Positions 26,501 through 34,760 are shown, counted from the stretch's first letter. The stretch: 64,000 bases of DNA from Lachnoclostridium sp. (GCA_023667185.1 JAMPAP010000001.1:186246-250245), one strand, 5' to 3'. Notes: generated from the sequence alone by a model not told the origin. Translations and numbers: made by a program.

Positions 26501-28064
26501 AAGCACCGAGCCAGAGAAGTTCAGCCTCGGCGGTTTGTGACTCGATGCCATCGTTAACAGCCTTGACTGCAAACTGATAGCTTGTGCGCATATCCGGCTC
26601 GACGAGAGGATAGTTGTAAGAGGTAGCCGAGAGGTCGCTTGCTATCGTGGCGCCATCGAGGGTGACGGTGTATTTTACGGTTGATTCATCGATGTAACCG
26701 CCATCCACAGCGATAGTTACGGGCGACCAGGAGATTTTCACCGTGCCATTGTTCCACTGAGCCTTCACATCAGCAGGAGCTGCCGGGACGCCATTGCCGA
26801 TAAACACGGTGACTGAAGCTACGGCTGACTTACCGGCGGCATTAGCGGCTGAAGCGGTGAAGTTGACCATTCCGGGAGCGGCGAGAGTGTGGACACCGTT
26901 GACGGTAGCTCCGGCCTGAGCTTTGCCTGAAGCAGCGAGCACGCCATCAGCATACAGTTCCCAGTCGAGTTCGCCGGTAAGAGTGGTGCTATTCTCAAGC
27001 TTTGAGGGCATCACGATAGTGTAAGCCGCCTCGAGAGTGCCTTGCGGAGCGCTGATAGACAGCGCGGGAGCTGCCGGAGCGAGGCCTGCGACTTCAGAAG
27101 TGAAGAAGGGCGCCAAAACCATGGCCGGAGTCTTGAAGCCCACGGCTTTAGTTGACTCGGCCGTAGTGAGGTCAATTTCATAGACACCGCAATCGTTGTC
27201 AGGGGTGATATAAGTGACATACATTTTGCCGGTCGTACGGTCAACGGCACCACCAGCAGCATATCCGGTAAGATAGCCTTCAGTGGGGACAGAAGTCTGC
27301 CCCACGGTGGTGAACGAGCCGGTGGTCTTATCCACCTTCACGAGAGTGCCGTTGGCAAGAAGGCCGTAATACTGGCCATCCTTATCGCAACCTACGGCCA
27401 CCATGCGCGAGCTCAGTGAAGCGATGAAGGTGCGCTCGCCGGTAACGTAATCACCACGTCCCCAGCAATATCCGTGAGCGTCATCGGTCATATAGCAACC
27501 GTAGACAGCGCCTGAAGTGGGGTCGAGGTCAACGTCCATGGCGATAATGCCGAGACTCTCGGTGACATCCAGAGTGATAACATTAGTGAGGCTGAACGTC
27601 TGCGAATCAAACTCCATGATCTGCATTCCGAGCACGCTTTCGGAGCCCTGCTCGTAGTATACGCCATGATAAGTGCCGTGGCCATCGTCGTAGCCACCGC
27701 CATTGATCACGCCGTAAGCATCAGAGCCTACGGGGACAAAGTTGGCATCGTCGGTCTTCGGAAGAGTGTATAACCCGAGCATTGCAGCCGGCCAGATGAT
27801 CCATCCGCGGAGTTCGGGCACATTTTCAGAAATTACCCTTGAAGGCTTGCCGTTAAGGAAGCGCGCGCGGCTTACTTCCGACGACGAAAGCGGCTGGCGC
27901 AGAGTAGATGAAGCCGGTTGCAAGGTCATCTGCTTCCAGTTCATTTCAGGAGCTGGAGGGACCACGGGCAGCGCTGACAATGGAGCGTCAGTCGGCCCGA
28001 CCGGAGCAGCCATCGAAGTCACTGCGACAGCTGCTGATAAAAATAATGTAAAGAATCGATTCAT
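23529..28064 (-). CDS. secreted multidomain protein, probable type IX secretion cargo
   Basis: This 1511-residue exported protein has a signal peptide (MNRFFTLFLSAAVAVTSMAA), then a beta-propeller-like region (about 85-330) with repeated YGVINGGGYDDG and AVGCDKDGQYYGLLANG segments. Next come fibronectin III-like modules (PADVKAQWNNGTVKISWSP; PTSVKVSETTNPGTVELNWD) and several jelly-roll segments of the choice-of-anchor J/cleaved-adhesin type (ADDWLITPALYMEAGKVY; NNDWAISPLLSGQAQTI). The last 60 residues (VTGKTIVVENADNLDV... to KLIVR) look like a type A T9SS sorting domain. SprA in this window supplies the matching translocon. Binding target unknown. Confidence 0.82.
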   Translation of the reverse strand: MNRFFTLFLSAAVAVTSMAAPVGPTDAPLSALPVVPPAPEMNWKQMTLQPASSTLRQPLSSSEVSRARFLNGKPSRVISENVPELRGWIIWPAAMLGLYTLPKTDDANFVPVGSDAYGVINGGGYDDGHGTYHGVYYEQGSESVLGMQIMEFDSQTFSLTNVITLDVTESLGIIAMDVDLDPTSGAVYGCYMTDDAHGYCWGRGDYVTGERTFIASLSSRMVAVGCDKDGQYYGLLANGTLVKVDKTTGSFTTVGQTSVPTEGYLTGYAAGGAVDRTTGKMYVTYITPDNDCGVYEIDLTTAESTKAVGFKTPAMVLAPFFTSEVAGLAPAAPALSISAPQGTLEAAYTIVMPSKLENSTTLTGELDWELYADGVLAASGKAQAGATVNGVHTLAAPGMVNFTASAANAAGKSAVASVTVFIGNGVPAAPADVKAQWNNGTVKISWSPVTIAVDGGYIDESTVKYTVTLDGATIASDLSATSYNYPLVEPDMRTSYQFAVKAVNDGIESQTAEAELLWLGAYNTPFSSDFTPLAYGDDLSSLGYTIVDANNDGRTWSGMGMGKGVRYYYSSSEAADDWLITPALYMEAGKVYSFSVFVSNYGASDEERFEVKAGMGTSPADMTLDVIPPTTVFDTNGFYVTGSIKPDVTGKWNIGIHCISDPYKYYLIVRDLSVSAGMAAATPAGVTDLTLTPEVSGLLTLTGKFKLPTLDVTGKALTGNVTAKVTRGEELVATLSGAPGAELSFTDNSITAKGTYSYSVTTTLNGAEGVTVSASAFVGPYAAVAPTSVKVSETTNPGTVELNWDAVNKDINGYILDPANVTYMIYRIVAHSTFDVEVTPLLDQPLAATSATLKVLADNESQQFMQFSVAALNRGEQGEECVSELIPVGNAYKLPVTYSGTASQDSYIERISTAGTGFWYVLSPDKLTNAPSTVATDDYYACYGGAAELYGDLYTGKIDLTTAEHPEVSFYTYKFPTNHDYFVGEDINFIEVIALADNQMALVGTANHATMVEGRWTKVRFDLSAYKGKNIQLIFRAVTKSGYYTLLDEATVKETPALDLVALYMDAPAETTAGTPFNVNAHVANHGYKDASAFSIRFSRNGSLIEERNVDALPAGQETTICFDQTISHFDADNSSAVYSAEVVMSGDELLDNNAFVDVTVLRPISKLPRVTDLAGEAKADGNHLSWTKYTLDALQPEEMTEDFEAASPWTFEYGDWTFASESSSPVAYIYGYTFPNVVAYESQFAYAVINNLGVESELPSVSGNQYIASMCKSDRQANNDWAISPLLSGQAQTISFWAKGISSYYPEKFEVYYTTLENPDFEDFIAVTSKPEEPSAIEWEKFEYQLPEGAMHFAVRCVSADCYLLMLDDFTFTPDPLLGAPEIAGYDVYRDGTKLIAVTEGEYLDVNPEGTNTYHIVARYDKGDSELSNEVSLLSAKGPDSGIAGVNAAAAKAYVTGKTIVVENADNLDVAIYSADGRTLHLGKGNCRLTVQPAVYVVTAGSLTTKLIVR

Positions 28065-28110
28065 TTATTGTTTAATGATTAGTTATTATTAGATAATCAA
28101 AGGTGAAGGT

Positions 28111-29694
28111 TTAATCTTCTTCGATGAGCCATTTTGACAACCGCCTGGTGCGTGTGCTAAAGTTAGCCCCGATTTTGAAAATTTTTTTCCCGGACTTCTG
28201 GAATGGCAAGGTGTAATTCTTATTATCAATTTGCCTTAGCGCTTCTTCAGGAGAACTGTCAATCTTGAACTCCATGACATATATATAGTTGTCAGTTTCT
28301 ACAAGCATATCTATCCGGCCATCGCTTGTGCGCCATTCTGTATGAGTATAGAATCCCATCAGTTTAAAGACTATATACATTACATTTTTATAATGTACCT
28401 CCTTGAAAGCCTTTGAGATACTTTTCTTTTCGCCATTGACGATATGGTCGTATGGTATGTCGGCTGTAAAGGATTGAAGTCCTTTCATGAAGTTTTCAAC
28501 GGCTCCGGAGCGAACATCTTGAATAAATGATGTTATAAAAGATGTGGGGTTTTCATTGACGTGAAGGTAGGATTTCATAAGGAAATTGGAAAATCCTTTC
28601 GAAACTTCGACATTCGGGAATCCTAAGGTGTATTCGTTAAATTCCTCGTCGTAATTCTTGATAGTCAGATATCCACTTTGGAATAATAAGGGGATTGGAT
28701 CTTTAAGATAAATATCTGAGCCGGTAAGCAAGCTTTCATGACACTTGTAGCCATCCATTTCAGGAATCGGGAATTTACTTCGCTCAAGCAGACGTACGAG
28801 ATAATTTGGAGTGGCTGTAGCAAACCAGTAGTCACTAATCTTCATATCGGCAAAAGTATTCAGCAGGCTGAATGGATTGTAGACATCCTCGCCGTAGGCC
28901 GAAAAATGATAGCCGTCGTAGTTGCGTTTCAGTAAGGCGTGGATATCATCCGGAGAAATTCCCTGCGAGTCAGCCATATCTGATATGCTTTGGGCGAAAT
29001 AATCGGTTAGCTCCTTTTCAGTGATACCGCAGATTGAATTGTATGTCTTGTTAAGCGATATGTCCCTGAGATTATTTAGGCCGCTGAATATGCTGACTTT
29101 GCTGAACTTGGTAATACCCGTCAGCATCACGAACCGGATATATCTGTCCATAGACTTAAGACCGGCGTAAAAAGCCTGGAGCTTGCTACGGAATTTATCA
29201 TAAAGCTCCCTGTTGTCAAGAGCTCGGAGAATAGGCTGGTCATATTCGTCGATGAGTACAACGACGTTACGACCGGTTTTATCATGCATCTCGCGAATAA
29301 GGGTGCGCAGACGCTCATCAGCAGTCTTGCCTTCCCCTGTGTAGCCTAAAAGATTTTCGTAACGGATAAGATTCTCATTGAGCGACTGCTCGAGATGGAT
29401 TTCTTCACGGTATTCTTTACCGTTGAGGTCAATGTGAATCACGGGATACTCCTTCCAATCCCATTCAAGGGAATCTACGGCAAGACCCTTGAAAAGTTCC
29501 CGTTTACCCTTGAAAAAGGCCTCAAGCGTGGATATGAGCAAGCTTTTCCCGAAGCGGCGTGGACGGCTCAGGAAATAGTATTGTCCGGTGGTGACAAGCT
29601 CGTGGATAAAGCGTGTCTTGTCAACGTACAGGTAACCTTCGGTACGGATAGTATCGAAGGTCTGAATTCCAATTGGGTATTTGATTTTGCTCAT
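28111..29694 (-). CDS. AAA-ATPase-like protein with PD-(D/E)XK nuclease domain
   Basis: The 527-residue protein starts with the AAA-ATPase-like domain typical of this Bacteroidota family: YPIGIQTFDTIRTEGYLYVDKT, the P loop RPRRFGKS, and Walker B VVLIDEYDQPI. It ends with a PD-(D/E)XK nuclease-like domain (about 430-527: GFYTHTEWRTSDGRIDMLVE, YVMEFKID). Many paralogues per genome are usual. They are often discussed as mobile or defence-related, but no function is shown. A TATCTTTG box ends four bases before ATG. Confidence 0.85.
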   Translation of the reverse strand: MSKIKYPIGIQTFDTIRTEGYLYVDKTRFIHELVTTGQYYFLSRPRRFGKSLLISTLEAFFKGKRELFKGLAVDSLEWDWKEYPVIHIDLNGKEYREEIHLEQSLNENLIRYENLLGYTGEGKTADERLRTLIREMHDKTGRNVVVLIDEYDQPILRALDNRELYDKFRSKLQAFYAGLKSMDRYIRFVMLTGITKFSKVSIFSGLNNLRDISLNKTYNSICGITEKELTDYFAQSISDMADSQGISPDDIHALLKRNYDGYHFSAYGEDVYNPFSLLNTFADMKISDYWFATATPNYLVRLLERSKFPIPEMDGYKCHESLLTGSDIYLKDPIPLLFQSGYLTIKNYDEEFNEYTLGFPNVEVSKGFSNFLMKSYLHVNENPTSFITSFIQDVRSGAVENFMKGLQSFTADIPYDHIVNGEKKSISKAFKEVHYKNVMYIVFKLMGFYTHTEWRTSDGRIDMLVETDNYIYVMEFKIDSSPEEALRQIDNKNYTLPFQKSGKKIFKIGANFSTRTRRLSKWLIEED

Positions 29695-29698
29695 ATTG

Positions 29699-29706
29699 CA
29701 AAGATA
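29699..29706 (-). promoter_or_regulatory. -7 box abutting the AAA-like gene start
   Basis: Minus-strand TATCTTTG, four bases (CAAT), then ATG 29694-29692. A leaderless transcript is predicted. Confidence 0.55.
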
Positions 29707-29735
29707 CGAAAAATATTTTACAATACGTAAAATTG

Positions 29736-30473
29736 TTATCCGGGGAGGAGGGAGAGGAGGGCGGCAAGGGAGTTGACAGTGGTGTGGGAGGTGGAGTGGG
29801 AGAGAGGCTCGGGGGAGGCGGGGTCGAGGAGGATGGCTTGCCAGCCGGCGTTGATGGCTCCGCCGATATCAGTGGTCAGGTTGTCTCCTATCATAAGATT
29901 GAGTGCGGGATCGGTCACACCGGCCTGCTGCATGGCGTGGCGATAGATGGGGAGAGCTGGCTTGTTGACGCCGATGTCGTCGCTGAGCACCACAATATCT
30001 ATATAAGGAGTGATTCCGGTTGTATCCATCTTGCGGTATTGCACTTGCTTGAAGCCGTTGGAGAGGATGCCGGTGCGGAAGCCACGCTGACGAAGAGCAT
30101 CGAGAAGCTCCAAAGCGCCGGGCACGAGGCCTTTCTGCTCGGCCAGACGGTCGAGGTAGAGAGGGTCGAGCTCGGCGGCGAAAGCATCAAGAGCTTCCGG
30201 TGTGCCTTTCCAGCAGGGGCGTAGAGGAGCACGCATACGCTCTAAGCGGAGGTAGTCTTTCGTCACCTCATCGAGGGCATATCGTCGCCACAGGTCGATG
30301 TTGCTGACTTCATAGTTGTCAATCCACTGCTCGGGGGCGTCATACCAGCGGTCGAGCCGGCAGTCTTCCCAGAGCTGACGGAGCGCCAGGCGGGAGTTGC
30401 CGTGGAAGTCGATGAGAGTATCGTCAAGGTCGAGCCAGATGAAAGTATCGGGCGAGATATTAGTGCAGATCAT
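29736..30473 (-). CDS. HAD-family hydrolase, YjjG-type nucleotidase
   Basis: The 245-residue haloacid dehalogenase-like phosphatase has motif I WLDLDDTLIDF, motif II ILSNGF, Lys in VGVNKPALPIY and motif III MIGDNLTTDIGGAINAGW. The order and cap size fit YjjG, which hydrolyses non-canonical pyrimidine nucleotides. Substrate is inferred by similarity. Its start overlaps the yhhQ reading frame by 14 bp, so it is coupled to kdsC-yhhQ. Confidence 0.85.
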   Translation of the reverse strand: MICTNISPDTFIWLDLDDTLIDFHGNSRLALRQLWEDCRLDRWYDAPEQWIDNYEVSNIDLWRRYALDEVTKDYLRLERMRAPLRPCWKGTPEALDAFAAELDPLYLDRLAEQKGLVPGALELLDALRQRGFRTGILSNGFKQVQYRKMDTTGITPYIDIVVLSDDIGVNKPALPIYRHAMQQAGVTDPALNLMIGDNLTTDIGGAINAGWQAILLDPASPEPLSHSTSHTTVNSLAALLSLLPG

Positions 30474-31188
30474 TGATTTTCCACCATTTGTAAGACATTT
30501 CGGGATCGTCGGTCACGTCGTGACCTTCAAGGTTGCGCAGCAGATGCACTACACGGATGGTCACGGGGAGGATCATGATTTCGTAGACGGTCTTGAGGAT
30601 GGTCTGCGTCAGGATAAGCAGTCCTATTTCGTGCCATGCGAGGATGCCTCCGAATGCTATCGGGAAGAAGATTACCGAGTCGACACCTTCGCCGAAGAGC
30701 GTTGAGGTGATGGCGCGGAGCGAAAAGCGCTTGCTGCCGTGGGATATCTTCATGCGCGACATCACGTAGGCATTGACCATCGAGCCGCAAAGGAAAGCGA
30801 TGAAACTCGCGGCAAAAATGCGAGGTACAGCGCCGAAAATCAGCGCCATAGCCTCCTGTCCGGTCCATGAGTCAGCCCCCGGGAGCCATACTCCGAGCTG
30901 GAGCAGCAGCGATACGAGAAGGTTCATGCCGAAGCCGAGCCATATCACCAATCGTGCTTTTGAGAAGCCGTAGACCTCTACTATACAGTCGTTTATGATA
31001 TAAGAGATGGGGAATACGATCACGCCGGCGGTGATGGTGATGAAGCCGAGGTTGACGGTCTTTATCTCCATCAGATTACTGACAATCAGGCACGAGCAGA
31101 AAATCACTGCAAGCACCATGAATGTCACCGACACGGCCGGACGCTGAGGCTGTTCATTGACCATCGGCATCATCGAGGAAACCGTCAA
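30460..31188 (-). CDS. yhhQ: queuosine precursor transporter (YhhQ/VUT family)
   Basis: The 242-residue inner-membrane protein has about six helices: VTFMVLAVIFCSCLIVSNLM, TAGVIVFPISYIINDCIVEVYG, and later FAASFIAFLCGSMVNAYVMS. These match the DUF165/VUT family, in which YhhQ imports preQ0/preQ1. queE and the end of queD lie at the right edge of the window, so this organism may both make and salvage queuine precursors. It overlaps kdsC by 35 bp. Confidence 0.9.
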   Translation of the reverse strand: MTVSSMMPMVNEQPQRPAVSVTFMVLAVIFCSCLIVSNLMEIKTVNLGFITITAGVIVFPISYIINDCIVEVYGFSKARLVIWLGFGMNLLVSLLLQLGVWLPGADSWTGQEAMALIFGAVPRIFAASFIAFLCGSMVNAYVMSRMKISHGSKRFSLRAITSTLFGEGVDSVIFFPIAFGGILAWHEIGLLILTQTILKTVYEIMILPVTIRVVHLLRNLEGHDVTDDPEMSYKWWKINDLH

Positions 31189-31642
31189 TAAACTCTCTTA
31201 CACACCCTTCGCCACCGCGGAGTGTCATAACTTTGATGCCCGGAATGGCTTTGATCTGAGCCACGGCATCAGCGGGGCAGGCCGGAAAGCCTACAGCGCA
31301 GAGCAGCTCCTTGCAGTTGACATCGTCGCCGATGTAAGCCGTCTCGTCAAGAGCTATGCTCAGCTGTTGGCAAATCTCGAGCACCGAGTTGAGCTTGCCG
31401 CCGTGACGACGCCCCTGCACGAGGAAGTCGACACCGAGTTTGGCAGCGCGACGCTCCACAATCTCAGTGTTTTCGCTTGTGACGATACCCACTTTCACTC
31501 CGGTTTTCTGGAGCAGCTGCAAGCCCATGCCGTCGCGAGCGTGAAATTTTTTCATATAGTCCCCTTCGGCGGTGTAATACATACCACCGTCGGTCAACGT
31601 GCCGTCGACATCAGTCAGAAAAAGTTTCAGTTTATGTTCCAT
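31154..31642 (-). CDS. kdsC: KdsC-like HAD phosphatase
   Basis: The 162-residue C0-type HAD phosphatase has motif I FLTDVDGTLTDGG, VGIVTSENTEIVERRA, the conserved lysine in RHGGKLNSV and motif III YIGDDVNCKELL. It matches 3-deoxy-D-manno-octulosonate 8-phosphate phosphatase, which yields Kdo for lipopolysaccharide. Sialic or keto-deoxynononate phosphate phosphatases are close relatives and cannot be excluded. It is the first gene of the overlapping kdsC-yhhQ-HAD cluster. Confidence 0.85.
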   Translation of the reverse strand: MEHKLKLFLTDVDGTLTDGGMYYTAEGDYMKKFHARDGMGLQLLQKTGVKVGIVTSENTEIVERRAAKLGVDFLVQGRRHGGKLNSVLEICQQLSIALDETAYIGDDVNCKELLCAVGFPACPADAVAQIKAIPGIKVMTLRGGEGCVREFIDGFLDDADGQ

Positions 31643-31707
31643 AATAAGGTATAACGTGGGAGTTATGGGAGTTATTGTGAATTATGGGGGGATAATACTC
31701 TCACAAC

Positions 31708-31873
31708 TATAGGTCACGCACAAAGTAAATGTGCATTTTGATGGACATCTTTTGTGCGCCTGACCACTCGCTCATCAATCATGTGGGATTCACCACACTC
31801 ATTCTTCACGAGTGTCCATACCCACCAAAATATTATCCCTAAAAATGCACATTTACTTTGTGCGTGACCTATA
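31708..31873. repeat. 166-bp element with perfect 32-bp inverted ends
   Basis: The ends TATAGGTCACGCACAAAGTA... (31708-31739) and their exact inverse (31842-31873) enclose about 100 bp with further nested pairs: ATGGACA/TGTCCAT and CACTCG/CGAGTG. The fold is one long branched hairpin. It is the only copy in this window and holds no credible gene. It lies between kdsC and gdhA; 31643-31983 contains nothing else but the dyad at 31899-31952. Confidence 0.85.
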
Positions 31874-31898
31874 ACAGACCCGATAGGCTCTGATGTAT

Positions 31899-31952
31899 CA
31901 TGACTCATCATGATGTATCTTGTTAAATCATGATACATCATGACGAGTCATG
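31899..31952. repeat. 21-bp dyad downstream of gdhA
   Basis: Arms CATGACTCATCATGATGTATC and its inverse (one mismatch) enclose 12 bp, 32 bp beyond the gdhA stop. It could act as a terminator stem, but no T tract follows. Confidence 0.6.
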
Positions 31953-31983
31953 ACAATTTGGGGCTTCGCGCCTCTTTAAGCTG

Positions 31984-33321
31984 TCAGATGACGCCTTGGC
32001 CCATCATGGCGTTGGCTACCTTCATGAAGCCGGCGATGTTGGCGCCCTTCATGTAGTTGATGTAGCCGTCAGCTTCCTTGCCGTACTTGACGCACTGGGT
32101 GTGGATATCTTTCATGATGGTATGGAGCTTTTCGTCAACTTCTTCGGCGCTCCACTGGAGGTGCATGGCGTTCTGGCTCATTTCGAGGCCGGAGGTGGCT
32201 ACACCGCCTGCGTTAACGGCCTTGCCGGGAGCGTAGATGGTCTTTGAGGCGAGGAAGGTGTCGATGGCTTCGGGGGTACATCCCATGTTTGACACTTCAG
32301 CTACCATCTCTACACCGTTGGCAACGAGCTGCTTGGCATCTTCGCCGTCAACTTCATTCTGAGTAGCGCAGGGCAGAGCGATGTCCACTTTCTGCTCCCA
32401 GGGCTTGCGGCCGGGGTAGAATGTGGCAGAGGGGAATTTCTCAGCGTAAGGTGCTACGATGTCTTCGCCGGTGGCGCGGAGGTAGAGCATATAGTCGATC
32501 TTTTCGCCGCTGACGCCTTCGGGGTCGTAGATGTAGCCGTCAGGGCCGGAGATGGTGACAACTTTTGCGCCTAACTCGGTAGCCTTCAGGGTCGCGCCCC
32601 AGGCTACGTTACCGAAGCCTGATACGGCAACGGTCTTGCCCTTGATGGAATCGCCCTTCTCGGCGAGCATACTCTGCACGAAGTAGAGGGCACCGAAACC
32701 GGTAGCCTCAGGACGGATCAGTGAGCCGCCGAAGTCGAGACCCTTGCCGGTGAATGTGCCGTTGTGCTCGTTGACGAGGCGTTTGTACATACCATACATA
32801 TATCCTACTTCGCGGCCGCCTACGCCGATATCGCCTGCGGGAACGTCGCGGTCAGGGCCGAGGTTGCGCCACAATCCGAGGATGAAAGCCTGGCAGAAAC
32901 GCATGATTTCAGCGTCGCTTTTGCCGCGGGGTGAGAAGTCAGAGCCACCCTTGGCGCCGCCCATGGGGAGTGTGGTGAGCGCGTTTTTGAAAGTCTGCTC
33001 GAAGCCGAGGAACTTAAGGATAGAAAGGTTGACTGAAGCGTGGAAACGGATGCCGCCTTTGTACGGGCCAATGGCATTATTGAACTGTACGCGATAGCCG
33101 ATATTGTTCTGCACCTCGCCACGGTCGTCGACCCAGGTGACACGGAAAGTCACGATGCGGTCAGGCTCGACCATTCGCTCGATGATTTTAGCTTTTTCAA
33201 ATTCAGGGTGCTGATTATAAACGTCTTCTACACAAAGGAGCACTTCTCTTACAGCCTGAAGATACTCTTTTTCACCGGGGTGCTTAGCCTCGAGTGAGCT
33301 GAGAATATTGTTAATATCCAT
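31984..33321 (-). CDS. gdhA: NADP-type glutamate dehydrogenase
   Basis: The 445-residue hexameric enzyme converts 2-oxoglutarate and ammonia to glutamate. It has the substrate loop GPYKGGIRFH, the catalytic lysine region PMGGAKGGSDF, DVPAGDIGVG and the nucleotide-binding fold VAVSGFGNVAWGA. The length matches the NADP-dependent bacterial type (about 447). It has its own promoter. Confidence 0.97.
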   Translation of the reverse strand: MDINNILSSLEAKHPGEKEYLQAVREVLLCVEDVYNQHPEFEKAKIIERMVEPDRIVTFRVTWVDDRGEVQNNIGYRVQFNNAIGPYKGGIRFHASVNLSILKFLGFEQTFKNALTTLPMGGAKGGSDFSPRGKSDAEIMRFCQAFILGLWRNLGPDRDVPAGDIGVGGREVGYMYGMYKRLVNEHNGTFTGKGLDFGGSLIRPEATGFGALYFVQSMLAEKGDSIKGKTVAVSGFGNVAWGATLKATELGAKVVTISGPDGYIYDPEGVSGEKIDYMLYLRATGEDIVAPYAEKFPSATFYPGRKPWEQKVDIALPCATQNEVDGEDAKQLVANGVEMVAEVSNMGCTPEAIDTFLASKTIYAPGKAVNAGGVATSGLEMSQNAMHLQWSAEEVDEKLHTIMKDIHTQCVKYGKEADGYINYMKGANIAGFMKVANAMMGQGVI

Positions 33322-33365
33322 ATTGTTAGTTTTTATAGGTATTGATGATTAGATTATTTGATATG

Positions 33366-33398
33366 CAAATATAATAAATAATCTTATTCAATGTCAAA
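33366..33398 (-). promoter_or_regulatory. promoter of gdhA
   Basis: Minus-strand TTTG (33398-33395), 21 bp, TATATTTG (33373-33366), 44 nt ahead of the ATG. Confidence 0.65.
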
Positions 33399-33415
33399 TT
33401 TTTTGGAGAAAAATC

Positions 33416-34615
33416 TTAGATGTGGAGGATGCGGCGGAAGCGGTCGACGACGGCGGGGTCGCCGGTGTATTTTCCGTGATCCTCGCTGAGCTTGCAGGTT
33501 TCGTTGTAGAAGTCCCATTTCTCGGTGATCTTGGCTGCGAGGAGCTTGATGACAATGTTCATGGGGGTGACGCCGGGGAAGTCGCAGGTGAAATGGGTGC
33601 CGATGCCGAAGGAGGGGATACATACTTTCTCAGCTTCGCGCTGCAGGGCGATGGCGCTGTCGACGTTAAGGGCGTTGCTGAACACTACCTGCTTAGAGCG
33701 GGGGTCGATGGAGAGCGAGCGGTATTTGTCGACGATCTTTGCGAGCTGGTCGAGGTTGTCGCCGCTGTCCACGCGGAGGCCTTTGAACATATTGGCGTAG
33801 TCTTCGGAGAAGTTCATCGAGAAGATGTTCCATCCGTAGGTGTCGTAGAGGAATGTGCCGAGCGCGCCGCGGAAGGTGTTTGACCATGCTTTCATGGCCA
33901 GATAGTTGGACATTTGCGGGCCATACATTGCGGCGATTGCGCAGACGAGTTCGTGAGCCATTGTGCCGATAGGGGTGAGGTCATATTTCATGGCCAGGTA
34001 AACGTTGCTGGTGCCGGTGAAGCGGCCTTTGAAGTCAGTGGAGTCATTGACCTCTTTCATGGCCTTGACCACGATGTCCTGAGCCCGGAATGATGCGCGG
34101 CGGCGTGTGCCGAAGTCGGAGTAATAGCATCCGGCTTCGAGGAGCCGCTCCCCTTTGATGCGTGTGCGGGCTTCGAAGTCGGCAAGATCCATCTTGTCAA
34201 CTTCGCCGGTCATGCGGAAGTAGAGCTCCGAGACGATGGCGAGAATCTTCACTTCGTAAAGGATGGTGTCACACCAGCTCCCTTCGATGGCGATGTGGAG
34301 ATGTCCTTCCTCGTCCTGCTTGACGGTGACGAGCGAGGGGTCGTAGCGGTAGCCTTTGAGGAAGTTGTGAAACCATAGTGGAATGTAGGGGCAGCGGCGG
34401 CGCATGAAGTCGAGCTCGTCGGAGGTGATTACGATGTCGGCAAGGGAGTCGATCTGGCGTCGGAGTTCGGTGGCGAAACCGTCGGGGTAAACGCGGTTGC
34501 TGCGGTCAAAGAACTCATACTTGACTTGCGCGCGTGGATAGTTGTCAATGACGGCGCAGCACATTGTAAATTTGTAAAGGTCGTCGTCAGTGAAGTGGTT
34601 TATGATTCTCTCCAT
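33416..34615 (-). CDS. pncB: nicotinate phosphoribosyltransferase
   Basis: The 399-residue enzyme makes nicotinate mononucleotide from nicotinate and PRPP in the NAD salvage pathway. It begins HFTDDDLYKFTMCCAVIDNYP, has the GTSNVYLAMKYDLTPIGTMAHE segment with the phosphoacceptor His, the LRVDSGDN motif and a C-terminal PSFGIGTHFTCDF. The upstream sequence (34618-34655) is a run of heptad-like repeats rather than a visible consensus promoter. Confidence 0.95.
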   Translation of the reverse strand: MERIINHFTDDDLYKFTMCCAVIDNYPRAQVKYEFFDRSNRVYPDGFATELRRQIDSLADIVITSDELDFMRRRCPYIPLWFHNFLKGYRYDPSLVTVKQDEEGHLHIAIEGSWCDTILYEVKILAIVSELYFRMTGEVDKMDLADFEARTRIKGERLLEAGCYYSDFGTRRRASFRAQDIVVKAMKEVNDSTDFKGRFTGTSNVYLAMKYDLTPIGTMAHELVCAIAAMYGPQMSNYLAMKAWSNTFRGALGTFLYDTYGWNIFSMNFSEDYANMFKGLRVDSGDNLDQLAKIVDKYRSLSIDPRSKQVVFSNALNVDSAIALQREAEKVCIPSFGIGTHFTCDFPGVTPMNIVIKLLAAKITEKWDFYNETCKLSEDHGKYTGDPAVVDRFRRILHI

Positions 34616-34617
34616 TA

Positions 34618-34655
34618 TAGTTGATAGTTTTTAGTTGATAGTTTTTAGTTTTTAG
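34618..34655. repeat. heptad repeats abutting the pncB start
   Basis: Degenerate units of AGTTTTT/AGTTGAT occupy the 5' region of pncB immediately ahead of its ATG. No TAnnTTTG box is seen here. Confidence 0.65.
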
Positions 34656-34660
34656 AGTGT

Positions 34661-34760
34661 TCGTTACCACAACATCGCCTCTCCGAGGCTCAATTGATTG
34701 AGTATGAGTCTACCCCACATAAATGTGGGGTTAAAGACAACCTCGGCGCTCCGCGCCTCC
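34661..34760. repeat. half copy of the modular hairpin repeat
   Basis: In order: TTACCACAACATCGCCTCTC, GAGGCTC, CCCCACATAAATGTGGGG (a paired C/T-G/A change from the CCCCACGTAAACGTGGGG form that keeps the stem), then GGCGCTCCGCGCC. Confidence 0.75.

Noticed and set aside
31643..31707. Possible preQ1 riboswitch ahead of kdsC-yhhQ
   Set aside because: No H-type pseudoknot pattern with the A-rich tail could be made out in the short leader.
31714..31941. Minus-strand 75-codon frame across the 166-bp element
   Set aside because: It is mostly inverted-repeat DNA, with no start context or recognisable domain; the frame results from the palindrome.
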